The notes under the pieces are model-generated. The model was given only the letters and a program-made list of their open reading frames with translations, was not told where the DNA came from and searched no databases. Below are positions 44,965 through 57,510 of a stretch of DNA of 64,000 nucleotides, piece by piece. Numbering within the stretch: the first letter of the stretch is position 1; each line of letters opens with the position of its first letter. This DNA is from Elmis aenea (lineage: Eukaryota > Arthropoda > Insecta > Coleoptera > Elmidae), in contig OX393580.1 in assembly GCA_947652605.1 (NCBI GenBank), positions 18,310,159 through 18,374,158 of the forward strand. Reading direction: 5' to 3'. Both the position numbers and the translations under genes were made by a program.

Positions 44965-45813
44965 CAGGGGTGGCCAACCTTTTAGACGTTAGGGGCGACT
45001 TTTGAGAGAAAATTTACCCGCGGGCGACTACGTTTTTTGTAAGATACTTACGAATTGATGTTTTCTAAGGCCTTTTTAAGTATTTACAAATCGATGACTT
45101 TTTTTAGAAGATACTTATGAACTGTGTCTTTTTTTTATGAAATTTTAAATACTTACGAAATGATGATTTTTTTTTCTAGAAGACACAAACTGGTGAAGAC
45201 ATTTTACCATGACTACTAAGTATAAAATTACCTATAAATAACTATTTTCTAGCACTGGTTCTGACTTCTGAACTTTAAAAAGTTCAAGAAAATACAGGAA
45301 CAAAAAAAAATTATTGTTTTACAATTAAGTGTATTAAAATAAATTAAAAGCAAATTTCACAAAAAAAAACCAAGACAATAGAATTGTTTTATTTTGATGA
45401 GTTTTGACCAGATTGTCAAAATTTGGCTCGTATGAACTTAAACTAATTCTTAAACACAATTCCAAATGTAAATCAGATAATTGTGACCTATGTTTAGTTT
45501 TTATCCCATTTATGCAGGAAAATGCTAATCTTACAAATATGTCGAACCAAAAAAGGCATTGAAATATGCAACAACTATCCAAATATTTGGATATTTATCC
45601 CTGCTTATTAATATCCAGAAGCTTTCATTTGTAGCCATGGATTTTAAATGTGTATCTATTATTTGCAGAAAATAATTTTGAATTATTTTTTAAATTCAAA
45701 TACATTCTGAATTTATCACTATAATTTGTAAAATTTTAAGTCAGCTTCACGGGCGACTTCCAGAGGCATTGCGGTCGACCAGTCGACCGCGGTCGACGTC
45801 TTGGCCACCCCTG
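44965..45813. mobile_element. hAT-type non-autonomous element (849 bp)
   Basis: Perfect 13-bp inverted ends, CAGGGGTGGCCAA and TTGGCCACCCCTG. Perfect 8-bp target duplication, CTGTATAA, at 44957-44964 and 45814-45821. The duplicated target is the last three bases of the preceding palindrome plus its TA flank. The right subterminal zone has GGTCGACC-type repeats (45770-45800). No transposase. Confidence 0.92.
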
Positions 45814-45821
45814 CTGTATAA

Positions 45822-48309
45822 CCTACAATTATTTTTTAAATGCACAGAGTATTTAGTTTTCGAGAATCAATATGCAACTGTACTATTTCAAATTGAACAC
45901 CCTCTACCCTGTATACCTATTTGTACGTTTTCTTTTAGATACATTATTTGCTGATAAAAAATATTTAGTACCTATGTCCTATGTCTAAAGTTAATATTTC
46001 TCGGGACATAATGAACAGTTCGCAGAGGACGTTCGTTTTGTAAATAAATACACATCCCGAGAGAAGGCCACATATTGCGAGGAATTACAGAAATATAAAA
46101 ATAAATTTAAAAGAATATGTACCGAACCATAGTTCGACTGAGAAACCAACCAAAAATCCAAAACAAATCCAAGAATAAAAACCCTGTCGATCTTCTCATG
46201 AAGGTGCACTCCTAGGTATTTATAGCTTTGCCAAAGAAATTTTACGATTTCTGTAGTTAAATAAAGAAAAGCTACTACGAAAACCTAATTTAAAAATAAT
46301 TGTTTGTATTGAACACCACAAACTTTTGATTATTACACCAAAGTTTTAAGGTCAAATTTAATATTCAAGCGATCCCTGCGCCTTTTATCAAGCAACCAAA
46401 TAGCCCGAACATTCATTGTTTAACGTTTGCTAAAATCATTTCACGGTTGTTAATTTCGTGTTCAACTCACATCAAATCCTTATCACGATATTATAAACAC
46501 GTTCAACTCTCATCGTTCCAGACACGACATGAAAATGTTTTGAAGAGTTTGGCAAAATTATATTTAAAACGGCGCGCCCTCACGCACCGGATCAAGTCAA
46601 TCCGATTTTGTGATCGAGACAAAAAGGCGGAAACCGACGTGCCAAAATGGCATCCCAAATCTTATAGCCTGATCGGGTGTAATTTAAACAAACGGCCGAC
46701 AGAACATGGCCATCGTAGCTAACAAAGTTGTTAAAACGATTCGGCAGCACGGTATCAAGGCGGCTAGGTTCGGGTAATTAATTGGTTACTGTGGAATAAC
46801 AGATTTAATTACGTTTAGCTACGGTGATCTCGAAAGACGATTACACACATAGACGCCAACTAAACGTATAAATTCCAGGAAGACACAAAATAGGAAATTA
46901 ATTCTAGGAGAGCACAGCCGTAGAATGCCTCAGTCTGCTATTATTGCAATGTATTATTAACGAAAACGAAATTCTTGTTGTATAATCTAGTAGGAAGTTC
47001 AGGCAAGGATAAATGCTGCAAAAAATCGCCTGTGTATTTAACCCCTACAGTTCAAACTGATTTAAATGCTTAACCTATTTTGTGGACCTGACATTTTCTT
47101 TCGATATTCAAAATAAACCGCTCATATATAGTACGTACTTAGCCGACTTTTGAGTACACATTTAGTAACAAAAAAGTAAAAATTTACCAAATTTTTTGTT
47201 TTTTCTGATTGGACTTTTTTATGGTGTCAAAAAGCCAACAAAAAAGTTGTTGGATACTTTTATATTTTTGATTAAAGGGCTATTGCTTTGAATGATCTAT
47301 AGTTACTAGAAAAACAAAAATTTTTTTTGAGGAAAATAACTCCTCTATTATCAATCTGTAGCTATAATACACAGTGAGAAGATTTTCAGTAACATGACTT
47401 TTTTTGATTAGTATTATGTTCATTAAAATATACGAGTACAATAAACGATTTTCTAGTTGTTTTTTTCGTACTTGTCACATAAATAAATAATTTTCATGGC
47501 CTTTTCCATAAAACAAAAAGTTTGTATTTTTTTTTAACTTTATTAAAAACACAACGCAAAATACAGTCAAACGATGAAAATAAGAGTTGCATTTGACATT
47601 TAAAACAAATTTTCGAGATATTTCCAAAGCCTACTAGTTTAATGCTATTAAATATTGTTTGTATTCGTAAATTATCAAGAAAACCACAATAACTCGAGAA
47701 ATACTGATTTTAGACATAATTGACCTTTAATAGTTTTTGAAGATAATTGCATTATCAATAAGTAAATGTAAAAATATTGTCACGTTAGCTTTAAAGGATT
47801 TATTCTTAAAGCCATCGTGCACTTTGGGGGTCGTAGCTGGGGAACTTGAGGAGCATATTTATTACCAAAAACCATGATGAACATTTACACAATCACTTGA
47901 AGAATCTTATATTGATTTGGATTGAACATTACTGAACCAGGGTCACGCGGCCATCTAGATTGTGAAGCAAACGATGACTGGCTTGTTAAAAAAGATTATT
48001 ACACGAAATACCCTGGCTTAGCAATAATGACATTTTAACAGGAAACGCATGGTACGTAACTTAACAGAATTCGCTTATTGTGCACTTACAACATACGAAC
48101 ATACGATGTTTGAATACTGTTAAGTTTGCAGTCTGAAACATAATACTTTTTAACGGGGTTTAATAAACTTTAATACATCAATTTAAATAATATTAATTAG
48201 ATAAAATATTAGCGTAACAATATATAGGGTGTTTCTTTAAAAAAACGTCGTTCGTGTTTGAAGGCCGGACATAACGAACACCCTGTGTATTATTTTAAAA
48301 CTGGGTCTG
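45822..48309. other. No gene recognised; weak traces of CACCCTGTA ends
   Basis: A stray end occurs at about 45899-45917 (ACACCCTCTACCCTGTA). A 66-bp pair of facing ends sits at 48226-48291 (AGGGTGTTTCTT ... GAACACCCTGT). The ORF-like stretch 46447-46722 has no recognisable motif. Confidence 0.4.
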
Positions 48310-48980
48310 GAAATAAATGAAGAAAATACAAAATATATGAAGATAGGAAGAAAAAAATATGGGGCGCACAGATCGATCTACAAACAAAAGAATATACCTT
48401 CGAAGAAGTCAATACTTTTAACTACTTGGGCGTGACAGTAGGACAAGCTAGAAGGAAGAGTGAAGAAGAGAATTCTGAAAGGAAATTAAGCTTACGGCAA
48501 AAACAAAACCCTACTAAAAATAAAAATAGACAAAACCCTGATAAGACCCGTCATAACATATGCTATGGAAACAATAACAATAAATAAGAAAGGATGACCT
48601 AAAAATAGTGGAGAGAAAAGTAATGAGAGCAATACTAGGTCCTAACCCTAACGTAACAAGAGATGGAGAAGTAAGACTGAGAAGGAACAAAGCAATAGAG
48701 GAGGAACTCGGAGGAGAAAATATCAATCGACACATTAAAAAACAACGACTACGATGGGCTGGACACATCATGAGAAGAAAACCAACCGCAATGATAAGAA
48801 GGGTAACACAATGGATCCCTATTTGGCCCAGAAACAAGGGAAGACCAAGAAAAAGATAAAGAAACGCCATGGAGCAAGGCACAAAGGCATTGGGAATAAA
48901 TGACTGAAAATCGAAATGCAAAGATAGGAATGGAAGAAAATAATGGAGGCAGCCAGGACCAACAAGCTTGAAAATCAGAG
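48310..48980 (+). pseudogene. RTE-like RT remnant, C-terminal part
   Basis: The plus strand reads a FNYLGVTV motif, then KTLLKIKIDKTLIRPVITYA-like sequence. In the frame 48608-48859 come VERKVMRAILGP, HIKKQRLRWAGHIMRR and the GRPRKR motif, followed by WRQPGPTSL-like sequence near 48945. These are the post-RT blocks of RTE-type endonuclease-reverse transcriptases. Stops and frameshifts interrupt it. It has the same orientation as the N-terminal RT remnant at 41790-42290. Confidence 0.7.
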
Positions 48981-49040
48981 GAAGAGAACCGATCCACCTC
49001 AATAAACGGATTTGAAATCAACGCATCGGCGTTAGCCATA

Positions 49041-49469
49041 ATCCATACGGCTCAATGATGAAATAGTCAAAAATCACTATGACACTGTTGTCCTACAACT
49101 TTTCAAAGGAATTCGTTCTGACATAACAAAGTTGTGAAATATCATTACTTTTTAGGCGCCTGTTTCTTTCAATATTTTTATAAAAACTTAAATAACTTAA
49201 GAACCACTGATTTTAGATAGGTACATAAAACCTATATAATTTAAAAGAAAATTCAATTTTACAACTAAAAGTCATAGAGTATACTGGATTTTTTATTTTA
49301 AAAAACAAAGTAACATATCGGTGCCCAGAAACAAAAACTATGTATAAATGAATATAATTTAAGGTTATGGAGTAAATGACCACAAACAACTTTTAGATGA
49401 ATCAATTTTTTGTATAGTTGTCACAAGACGAGATATTGATCCGTTGCGTTACTTTTTGTACACACTGTA
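49041..49469. other. No recognisable feature
   Basis: AT-rich; contains a weak TGTACACACTGTA stretch beside the next element. No gene. Confidence 0.4.
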
Positions 49470-49951
49470 TAGGATGGACCAAATTCGAATGTTTTGCGAG
49501 GTATCTCCATCGTAATAGTTGGCTTCTTATATCGATCGCTTTGGCTATTTTTATGAGAAAAGAACGCTTGTGTAATCAGATTTTTTATATCGCTTTCCAT
49601 TTTGGCACTATAGACAATAAATGAAATTACATCATTTTTGAAAATTTACTATAACTTCTTTATTTATTAAAACAGAACAAAATCTCATTAAGATTTTTTA
49701 ATAAAATTTCAATGCTTAATTTAAAAACGAAATTAATTTTTTTTATAGATCTTGATTTTCGATGTATGATGTAAACTTGTTTTTATGGAAACCGTAGTTG
49801 ACCATAACTTTATATGAAAGAGCATTTTTTAGCTTTTCAAAAATGTATAGTTTTATATATGTTGCAAAAAAATAACCTAGATATGGCTAATTCTGTGTAA
49901 AGTTTACAAAGTTTGCCATGAATTCGTAAACAAGCGATTTGGTCCACCCTG
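49470..49951. mobile_element. Deleted copy of palindrome family D (482 bp)
   Basis: It opens TAGGATGGACCAAATTCGAA (first base mutated) and closes GATTTGGTCCACCCTG, followed by TA. Only the left arm of the palindrome is present (TGCCAAAATGG inverse, GACCATAACTTTATATG..., TTCGTAAACAAG); it then jumps to the right terminus. Confidence 0.75.
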
Positions 49952-49959
49952 TATAAATG

Positions 49960-50958
49960 GCTTCAAAACAAACAATATTTTACTAATTTCAGAAATTATG
50001 CCAGTAAATGATTTTAATTAACCATTGATTGATTAAATTTCATCCAATTATGTTTTGTTTATCAATCTACCAGTAAACATGTCACAGTGGTCATTTGATT
50101 TATATTTCGACAACAAATTCAATTATAAATCGCGAGTTATATTGAATTCGTCGATGGATTAAGTTCGCTTGTGAACTCCAGCTGATCAGACATATTTTTT
50201 CTGTGAACGAAATCCCTTCTGTCCATAAATGGTTTGTTCACCCCTTGATCTCGCAGTTGTTGACAGTTCGCCACTTAAAAACTTTTGGAAACTTGGAAAT
50301 TTTTTTTTTACTTTTCATCAAAACGAACCTTTTCGCTTTCTGCCCCAACTGAAAACAAACTTTTGTGTATAGTTTTAATCATCTGGTAGTTCTTGCTGTA
50401 CAATACGGTTTGGATCATTGAAATAAGTTAACACAGGTTTCAAAACTCTTATTTAAAAAAAGTTACAAAAATCAAAAAAACAAAGACTACATTTACTAAA
50501 CAGAAATATTGTTTTAACCTAGTAAGGCAACCACTTAATCATTCTTTAATTTTAAGATGATGTTAATCCTTTAAAACATGCACTGAACAATCTATCTGAG
50601 CTAGCTACCGTAAATTTTATTAATGTGCAGTTTTATAGTATGTAAAGTAGTTATACTGCAACAGTTCAGTTTTAAAAATGAAGCTTTAAATAGGTGTAAA
50701 CTTACTTTTTATGTGATTTAAAGTGTTGAGCCAAGCTAACAGTTGGTAGTTTAAAAAATTGCAAATCCCAATAATATTTACAATTCACGAGTTAAAGATA
50801 TTTAAGATGTTAAATTTAGCTTGAGTGTGTCCAAGTAATGGGAATTCAAAAACAAATATGTTAAAGTTATTATGCCAACCCTAATAACAGGAAATTCAAT
50901 TTATAATTTGAAGCATTAGCTTTTCAATTAAAAAAGTTTTTAGTGGTATAATTGTTGA
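49960..50958. other. No recognisable feature
   Basis: AT-rich; no motif-bearing frame or termini. Confidence 0.45.
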
Positions 50959-50966
50959 TGAAATTA

Positions 50967-51634
50967 CAGGGCCGTTCACAGAAAATTCGGGCCCCCGGGG
51001 AAGCATTAGACAACGCGCCCCCCTTACCTTTAACAAAGGTATAAATTTAAGACTCGCATTTTGATTTAAACAATATAATTCTGTATTAAAAATACGAAAA
51101 AAAATTCAAAGAAAAATGTTCTATATTGTATAATAATAACCCAAGTGTCTAGAGTTCTTCGGCTTTGGCAACATCTTTTTTTTATTTTCTCTTCTAAGAT
51201 GCAGATTTATGATGATAATGTTCCATATTAATTTTATATGCATTAAATTTTATTCAATATTCGTTAATAATAATAATCTGTTATTACTAAAGAAAACAAA
51301 ATAATATTCCATTGTACATAAATAGTGATTAAGATAATAAATAATGTTTTCAGGGCCGTCGCGAGGGTATGTGCCGCCCTCAGTTAAACTTTTCAATGCC
51401 TTCCATCCTTACCGGTGTTATCATCAAAAGGAGCGAGAAGAAACGTATTACTCCAAAAGATTTTCAAATATTAAGAAATAGCGCTTCAAAAAATTATATT
51501 ATATTCGTCGCTGTTCTTATAAATTTTAACAGTATTTGTAAACAAAACATTGTGTATTAGCTCGAATCCGGACCCCCTTTGCAACACCGGGCCCCGGGAA
51601 TTAGTCCCGTCTCCCCCCTCTGTGATAGGCCCTG
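50967..51634 (+). mobile_element. hAT-like non-autonomous element, CAGGGCC family
   Basis: The ends are CAGGGCCGTTCACAGA and TCTGTGATAGGCCCTG (inverse apart from two bases). The flanking 8-mers TGAAATTA (50959-50966) and TGAAACTA (51635-51642) match 7 of 8. An internal CAGGGCCGTCGCGAGGG (51353) looks like a second family end. The middle shares blocks with the copy at 30833-31437. Unusually GC-rich tips for this region. No transposase. Confidence 0.72.
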
Positions 51635-51642
51635 TGAAACTA

Positions 51643-53663
51643 TTATCTACTTCAGTCTGATAATATTTTTTTACTGTTTATATTACAGAATACTTCAAAA
51701 TAATTTCGTGATTTTATAACTCAAACTAAAACATTTGCATATGTAAAGAGCATTCAATTAAAATAAAATGTGTAGTACACTTTTCCATCCACTTGCTTCA
51801 AGATTTTTTTGCACCGAAAGCTCCATGTTAATTTTCGTTTTTCCTAATTTGTTTTTCTTAATGGAAGCACTCTTAAAAAGAAATTACCTCATACTTTTCA
51901 GCCGTTTCAACCAGTTGCGCAGAAGTGATGATTTTTTAATTTTTCAATTATAGTGCAGAGTTCTTAGACGCATTGTTTAGACGTTAAGTATAATGGCTGT
52001 TGAACATCTGTGCTTGTTCTTGCATATTTCAAAAGGAATTTTAATTTTTACATTAGTAATTTATAAATCAAAAACCCCTTGGGGCTACCTACTGTTTAAG
52101 GTTAATAACAAATTTATTTTTATGTAGGATATCCTTAAAATACGGTTATGATCATTGGATAATCCTATAAAGAACTACAAATTTTAAAATATATTTTTAT
52201 TTACATAAAACAATCTTTAAGGACATGTGTTTTAGATTTTTACTTTACACTTGCAAGTGCATTAAAAATTATCGATAATTTTTGGTTAATATGCCCGAAT
52301 GCAAGTTGAGCTGAAGAGACACGAGTGATGTTTGTGATTCAACTTGCATGAGTAAAGATTTTTCAAAAATAATTATAGATTATTTGCAATGCACGAGTTA
52401 TATTTTGTCAGAAAATTTCCTTCACCTAACCTACCTGTCAAGTTAAATGTACGTTATGTCAAATTTTACAAGTACTGTCAGAGTGGTGTGTAAGGGGTGT
52501 GGTTTAATCTATATTAAAGTAACGCTACTGGTCGCCGAAATTCGTCAAAAAATTATCAAGACCAAAATATTTAATTCCCTCTCCAAAGTTGTTATATTTT
52601 CGACCAATCACAAACTCAGATTTCTTAGGAACGACCAATAAACGCATGAAAATCTGTTAATTGCGAAAAGTAAATTATCAGGGTATGATTATGTTTATTG
52701 GTCGAAAACGCAAATTTGACAGGAGGATCAACATCTGACATGTAAATTTATTACCGTGTAATAATGCTCCTATTGGTAGTCTCTGCAAGATTTAAGATTA
52801 GTGATGGTTGAAAACGCAAATTTGACAGGTGAAGGAAATTTTCACATTAAGTTTTACTTTATTGTAGTACTGATCAATCTATTTTTGTTTGAATACGCGT
52901 CAGGAAAGAGTTGGTTAGTGTCAACAGTTATAGAAATATATTGGCTTATGGGTCTCATCGCAACAGTAACATTTGGTATCGACATATTGAAAATGAAGAC
53001 AGGATATATCCGAAAATCTTTTATAACGAACACTACACAAAGCTTTATCAAACTGTCCGCTATTTCCGTTGCTGAAAGACACGTTTTCTCGACATTATTA
53101 AACAATCAACAAAAACCCAAACTCCACATCAATTAAATCTTGCGGGCTTTCAACTTTATCAGCGTTTAAAATCTACGTGTACTTTACACCAGATACCAAA
53201 GCAAATTTAATCAAATCTTCCAGTCAATTTGATTTGAATGGAGTTTGAGTCGCGTGTTAGTTCAGTCATCGCTAGATTTTGCATACATAGTGAGTTGTTT
53301 GCTGTTTGAGATGTGATGAACATTGTAATAGTCGACAGACGTTTATTTTAAGAAGTGTGGGTGCTGAAATGACAATACTTGATGGATGGTAGATAGGAAC
53401 TGTTTGTTAAAGTGTTATTTGCCCTTCTATATCTTTATTGACACGTCTGTAAAGCGCCCTTTAGTTCCCAAACGTAATCTTTCGACGGCAAACTTTGAAA
53501 TTTAATTTTGTACGTTATAGAGCTTACAGAAGAAGTATCATTTATCGAGTGATTGGTGAAGTTATTTTACCAAACATATCATGTAAAACGAAACGTCCTT
53601 TCATTTATTAATTCTTAATAATTGTATCAAGACTGACTTGTTCTCCTTGTAATTTGGAAGATA
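51643..53663. other. No gene; a possible diverged foldback at 52410-52845
   Basis: GAAAATTTCCTTCACCT (52411-52427) is mirrored by AGGTGAAGGAAATTTTC (52828-52844), and TTTGACAGG and GGTCGAAAA motifs repeat between them. I see no termini or target duplication. The rest is AT-rich without recognised content. Confidence 0.4.
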
Positions 53664-53665
53664 TA

Positions 53666-54720
53666 GAGGGTGTTTCTTAAATATTGCGAAAAAATTTGGG
53701 AGATGATTCCTTATCTAAAATTAAGGGGGGTCTTTCATATAAATTTTTTTTCTTAGACGCCTTCTTTCGGAGTTACACCTCCCTAAAGGGGAGTGTAAAA
53801 TTAGGTTTCTATTTTATTTCTCAAATTTGAATAAATGTAGAAGAATGATCTTTGGTAGATAATTCATACTTATTAAAAGGTTTCCCTTAGTAATATTTTC
53901 AATCATCTCCCACCTTCACAGGGGGCTGAAAAGTGCGACTTCTGTTGTTTTTTTTTATCAAAAGTTTTTGGTGGCTTACAATTTTGCAATTAAAAACATA
54001 TTTTTTTAAATCTTGATTTATTTAGAAACTCTTTTTATTCCTTAGTTTTTTTCGTAAAACCTATATTTTTTGAGTAAAAATTAAATAAGTAAACATAAAC
54101 CATCAAATATTCCAATATAAACCGATTTTGGTGGTTACCATGGTTTGCTTAATTAACGGGTGTAATTTGTTTTGACGTTTACGCGGCGACAACACCAAAA
54201 CTCCCGTCAAATTTACCCAATAATGAACATAAACAAACCATGGAAACCACCAAAATGAATCGTTTTATATTGGAATATTTGATGGTTCATGTTTATTTAT
54301 TTTATTTTTTACTTAAAAACTGTAAGTTTTACAAGAAAAACTAAAGAATAAAAAAAGTTTTTAAACAAATCAAGATTTCAAAACAAAATTTTTAAATTGC
54401 AAAATTTAAATTCACCAAAAAGTTCTGATCAAAAAACCAACAGGGGTCGCACTTTTCAGCCCCCTGTGAAGGTTTTAGATGATTGAATATATTACTAAGG
54501 GAAACCTTTTAATAAGAATTAAACATCTACCAAAAATCATTATCCTACATTTATACAAATTTGAGAAATAAATTAGAAACCTAATTTTACCGTTCCACTC
54601 TAGGGGGGTGTAACTCCGAAAGGAGACGTTTAAAGAAATTTTTTTATATGAAAGACGCCCCTTAATTGTCGATAAGGAATCACCACCCGAATTTTTTCGC
54701 AATATTTAAGAAACACCCTG
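53666..54720. mobile_element. Palindromic TA-flanked element, family K (1055 bp)
   Basis: It opens GAGGGTGTTTCTTAAATATT and closes AATATTTAAGAAACACCCTG, with TA at 53664-53665 and 54721-54722. The inverted arms run to a centre near 54190 (CATGGTTTGCTT / AAACAAACCATGG; CTTTCGGAGTTACACC / GGTGTAACTCCGAAAGG). Non-coding. Confidence 0.85.
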
Positions 54721-54722
54721 TA

Positions 54723-55922
54723 GAACCATTTTAAAGCAAGATTTTTACATTTTCTTTGCTATAGTTAAGCTCTACGAAGGGCTTAAGTTAACTAAATAAA
54801 TTATTAGTAAACTCTGTACTTTTCTAAGCTCTGAAAAAAGTTTTAATAAGAAAGGTTGTAATTAAAAACAAAAACTACCATTGGTAGCACACAAAACTGT
54901 ACCTACTATTACGTTTAATATTTTGTGTATTACTTTGTTCTGCGCTCTAAAATGGCAATGTCACCTTACTGCTAACATTTCACTGTTTCCCGTAAGTGGT
55001 ATTGAAATTGTTCCTTTTAGTGTTGAAACTCAGAAGTACACATTAATACTATGCTTAGGAGCTTTTATGGCCCAATATCAACTGCTAAAGTTACAAACTA
55101 AATACAAACGAAACACAATACAATTAGAAACTAACACTTCATTTAAAATGATTAATTGTTCCGCAAATTCTTATGGTAATGTCGGTTGGAATCGCTTTTC
55201 TCATCATTTTTTGTCGCTGGTTTATCAAAATTGGGTCGCGTTTGTACTTTATTTGCATCTAATTGACTTTCTTCCTCACAAAAGCAGTTTATTGGTTTTA
55301 TTACGCTACGTTTTTGGCGGGCTCATAAATTAACCAACAATTAAATTCGTTCCCAAAACTAAGTCCCATAAATCTTCGTTGTACACAATCAATATCATTG
55401 TACATTTCAGAATTTTGCTTTTAAGAACGAGTGGAAAGTTCGTGGAAGTGAATCATCAGTGTCCAGCGTAATCGAGTTTAAACTTTCCAATAAAAGCTTA
55501 TTTCTTTGAAATTTTAACAAGGAAGATTTTATTAAATTTATCCGGGATATTATCCGAAAATAATTATATTCCGGATAGGTCGATATGACTACGCGTTTTC
55601 GCTCAAAATAAATTTCACTTGAACACACAATAATGCAATATCGAGAGCCATGTTCAAAAACTGGAAATTTTAAAACGTTTGTATAGGAAAATATAACATG
55701 ATAAATTTAATAAAAATAAAAATAAAACCTTAGTTCCATAAATGATAGGTAATGATAAAACTTTGCGTACTTTTTTATTGCCAAAATCGTTTGGAAAAGT
55801 TTTTATTGTACATAAATGATAGATAAGTTATTTACTTAAATGTATAAAAATTATTTAATAATTCAAATCTCTGACAAAAAAAAAATATTAAACTATACCT
55901 ACGGCTTTAGAATCTTACAAGT
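54723..55922. other. No recognisable feature
   Basis: A 150-codon open stretch (54881-55333) is hydrophobic but starts at TTG and has no recognisable motif; I do not call it a gene. The rest is AT-rich. Confidence 0.4.
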
Positions 55923-57510
55923 GATGAAAGTCCAGTTTTTTTCGTGAGGTGAGATTTATTCAAATCTCACGTACGAAAAAAACTGATTTCATCTCGAGTC
56001 GTAAATGCTATTTTTCTACAAAATTAAAATTATATTATACAGGGTGGTCCACTTTTTTGTAGCAGGACCTTAACAGGCGATACAAAAACTTAGTTTAAAG
56101 CGAATATTTCATATTACCATGGGACCAAAAACGCTTTATTTTAAAAATTCGAAAAAATATCGATAATGTTTAACTGTTTCTCAACCAGTAGATATATTTA
56201 AACCAAATTTGGTATACAGCCCCACCTTAGAGGTTACCACATTCAGTGAGAATGTCAACCCCCACAAGCAACCAGTGGCGGAGTTATGGTGGTTCTGTTA
56301 CAACAAACTTTATAAAAAACTAGTACGGCCCTGTTCAAAATCAAACTCGAATTGGTTTTTAAGTAGAGAATTTTATTGTAAACAAAAAGTAACTCTTGAA
56401 TTTTCTTCGTATCTGCCACCGTTTGGCGCGAAATTTGATTTATTTTACTATTTTCGTGAAAAATTTGCTAAGTTCGATTTAAAAATATCGCTAATATTCG
56501 AAATAAAGAAGTAATTAACAATTTTTGCAGTTTTTAATAACAGAGCATACTAATAATGAGGAAAGAAGTTTCGCTAAATTAACGATTAATCAGCATTTGC
56601 AATTTTCTGCTTTTTGCGATATTTTTAGATCAAACTTATGAGCAAATTTTTCGAGAAAATAGTAAAATAAATCAAATGTCGCGCCAAACGGTGGCAGATA
56701 CGAAGAGAAGTCAGAAGACACTTTTTGTTTACAATAAAATGCTCTACCCAAAAACAAATTCGAGTTTTATTTTGAACTGGGCCGTACTAGTTTTTTATAA
56801 AAATTATTGAAACTGAACCCCCACAACTCCGCCACTGGTTGCTTGTGGGGGTTGACATTCTCACCGAGGGTGGCATCCTGTAAGGTGGGGCTGTATACCA
56901 AATTTGGCTTAAATATATCTACTGGTTGAGAAACGGTTAAAAATTATCGTTATTTTTTCGAAAATTTCAACGCTGTATCTTTAAAATGAAGCGTTTATGG
57001 AACCCATGTTGATATGGAATATTCGCTTTAAAACGAGTTTTTGTATTGACTGTTAAAGTCCTGCTACAAAAAAGTTGACCACCCTGTAGAACGAAAGTTA
57101 ATGTAAAAGAACCAAATTATTATGTATAAAGTATTTATTAATCATTTCATTTCCATAGCGACACCACCACATTGATATTAACATAAATAAAATTGTAACC
57201 AAGAATGGTACACAAATTAATATTAAATATATTTCGTTTGCAGGTTATATGTAATTTTATTTATGTCAATGTCAGTGTGGTGGTTTCGCTATGGAAATGA
57301 AATCATTAATTAGTACTTCATACATAGTAATTATTGTCATTTCGTTCGTTTACATTAACGTTCGTTCTAGAATATAATTTTAATTTCGTAGAAAAAATTG
57401 CATTTACGACTCGAGATGAAATCAGCTTTTATCGTTCGTAAAATTTGCTCGCTCGTCGCTTTGCGGCTCGTGAATAAATCTCACCTCACGAAAAAAACTA
57501 GACTTTCATC
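55923..57510. mobile_element. Outer foldback element with GATGAAAGTC ends
   Basis: GATGAAAGTCCAGTTTTTTT at 55923 and the inverse of GATGAAAGTCTAGTTTTTTT ending at 57510 agree over about 30 bp (CGTGAGGTGA follows). Further inside, ATTTCATCTCGAGTCGTAAATGC is mirrored by GCATTTACGACTCGAGATGAAAT. A TA-flanked palindrome (56040-57086) occupies the middle. The right portion (57089-57370) contains another inverted repeat centred near 57235 (CCATAGCGACACCACCAC / GTGGTGGTTTCGCTATGG). Non-coding. Confidence 0.7.
56040..57086. mobile_element. Palindromic TA-flanked element (1047 bp)
   Basis: It opens CAGGGTGGTCCACTTTTTTG and closes CAAAAAAGTTGACCACCCTG, with TA at 56038-56039 and 57087-57088. The arms mirror over most of the length (AACCAGTGGCGGAGTT / AACTCCGCCACTGGTT; TTTGGCGCGAAATTTGATTTA and its inverse). 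Non-coding. Confidence 0.87.

Noticed and set aside
46447..46722. 91-codon frame with basic residues
   Set aside because: No recognisable domain or gene context.
48514..49039. Antisense frames of 162 and 96 codons
   Set aside because: Shadows of the RTE-like RT remnant on the plus strand.
54881..55333. 150-codon hydrophobic open stretch
   Set aside because: Begins at TTG, no domain motif and no splice or promoter context; probably chance in AT-rich DNA.
56209..56514. 101-codon open stretch
   Set aside because: Lies in one arm of a palindromic element, mirrored in the other arm; not a gene.
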